Source: CAYGZM01 sp964354365
GTDB taxonomy: Bacteria; Planctomycetota; Phycisphaerae; Sedimentisphaerales; Anaerobacaceae
NCBI GenBank assembly: GCA_964354365.1
Contig: CAYGZM010000203.1
Coordinates: forward strand, 1-5,850
DNA length: 5,850 nt
Direction of reading: 5' to 3'
The first letter of the stretch is position 1. Each line of letters begins with the position of its first letter. The translations under genes and the position numbers were made by a program. Under the pieces are notes generated by a model. The model worked only from the letters and a program-made list of their open reading frames with translations. It searched no databases and was not told where the DNA came from. Shown here in pieces: positions 5,791-5,850 of the stretch.

Positions 5791-5850
5791 ATATCAGTTC
5801 TGCAAAATTGCAGGTAATCAACAAACGATTTTTTCTTTTCTAAGTAGGCC

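Noticed and set aside
5800..5813. Near-palindrome CTGCAAAATTGCAG after the rpmA terminator
   Set aside because: Only a 5-bp stem with a 4-base loop in AT-rich DNA at the window edge. It could be an operator for a downstream gene, but nothing here supports that.

Overview
The window comes from a bacterial chromosome of moderately high GC with ordinary housekeeping content. It holds one complete large gene (smc), two complete smaller genes (a TlpA/ResA-like thioredoxin lipoprotein and rpmA for ribosomal protein bL27), and the 3' part of an unrecognised small gene at the left edge. All are on the + strand. My best guess at lineage is Planctomycetota, perhaps the Phycisphaerae. This rests on the SMC hinge exit (GLISRKS instead of the usual GG-containing end), heavy AGG/CGA arginine use, a short bL27 and rpmA standing apart from rplU. 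It is an inference from memory, not a phylogenetic result.

Layout. Bases 1-333: C-terminal part, or all, of a basic protein of about 108 residues with no recognised family. Bases 334-429: short spacer with a good sigma70-like promoter overlapping the upstream stop codon, then an AGGA Shine-Dalgarno. Bases 430-4023: smc, 1197 codons, intact, with both ATPase half-heads, both coiled-coil arms and the hinge. Bases 4024-4556: a 533-base stretch without a convincing gene, but with a strong extended -10 promoter, an RNA region with two mutually exclusive hairpins and a 23-base pure pyrimidine loop, further GC-rich inverted repeats, and a second promoter with a perfect TATAAT. Bases 4557-5318: the thioredoxin-like lipoprotein. 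Bases 5319-5500: spacer with a long imperfect hairpin and a good promoter. Bases 5501-5734: rpmA, followed by a clear intrinsic terminator at 5763-5790. The last 60 bases hold no gene I can support.

The genes do not look like one functional operon. SMC organises and segregates the chromosome, the lipoprotein probably does thiol-disulfide chemistry outside the cytoplasmic membrane, and bL27 sits in the large ribosomal subunit. Each has its own plausible promoter, which fits separate transcription. I see no mobile element, CRISPR array, tRNA or rRNA. The part least explained by ordinary genes is 4215-4556, which could be a regulatory leader or a small RNA; this remains a hypothesis.
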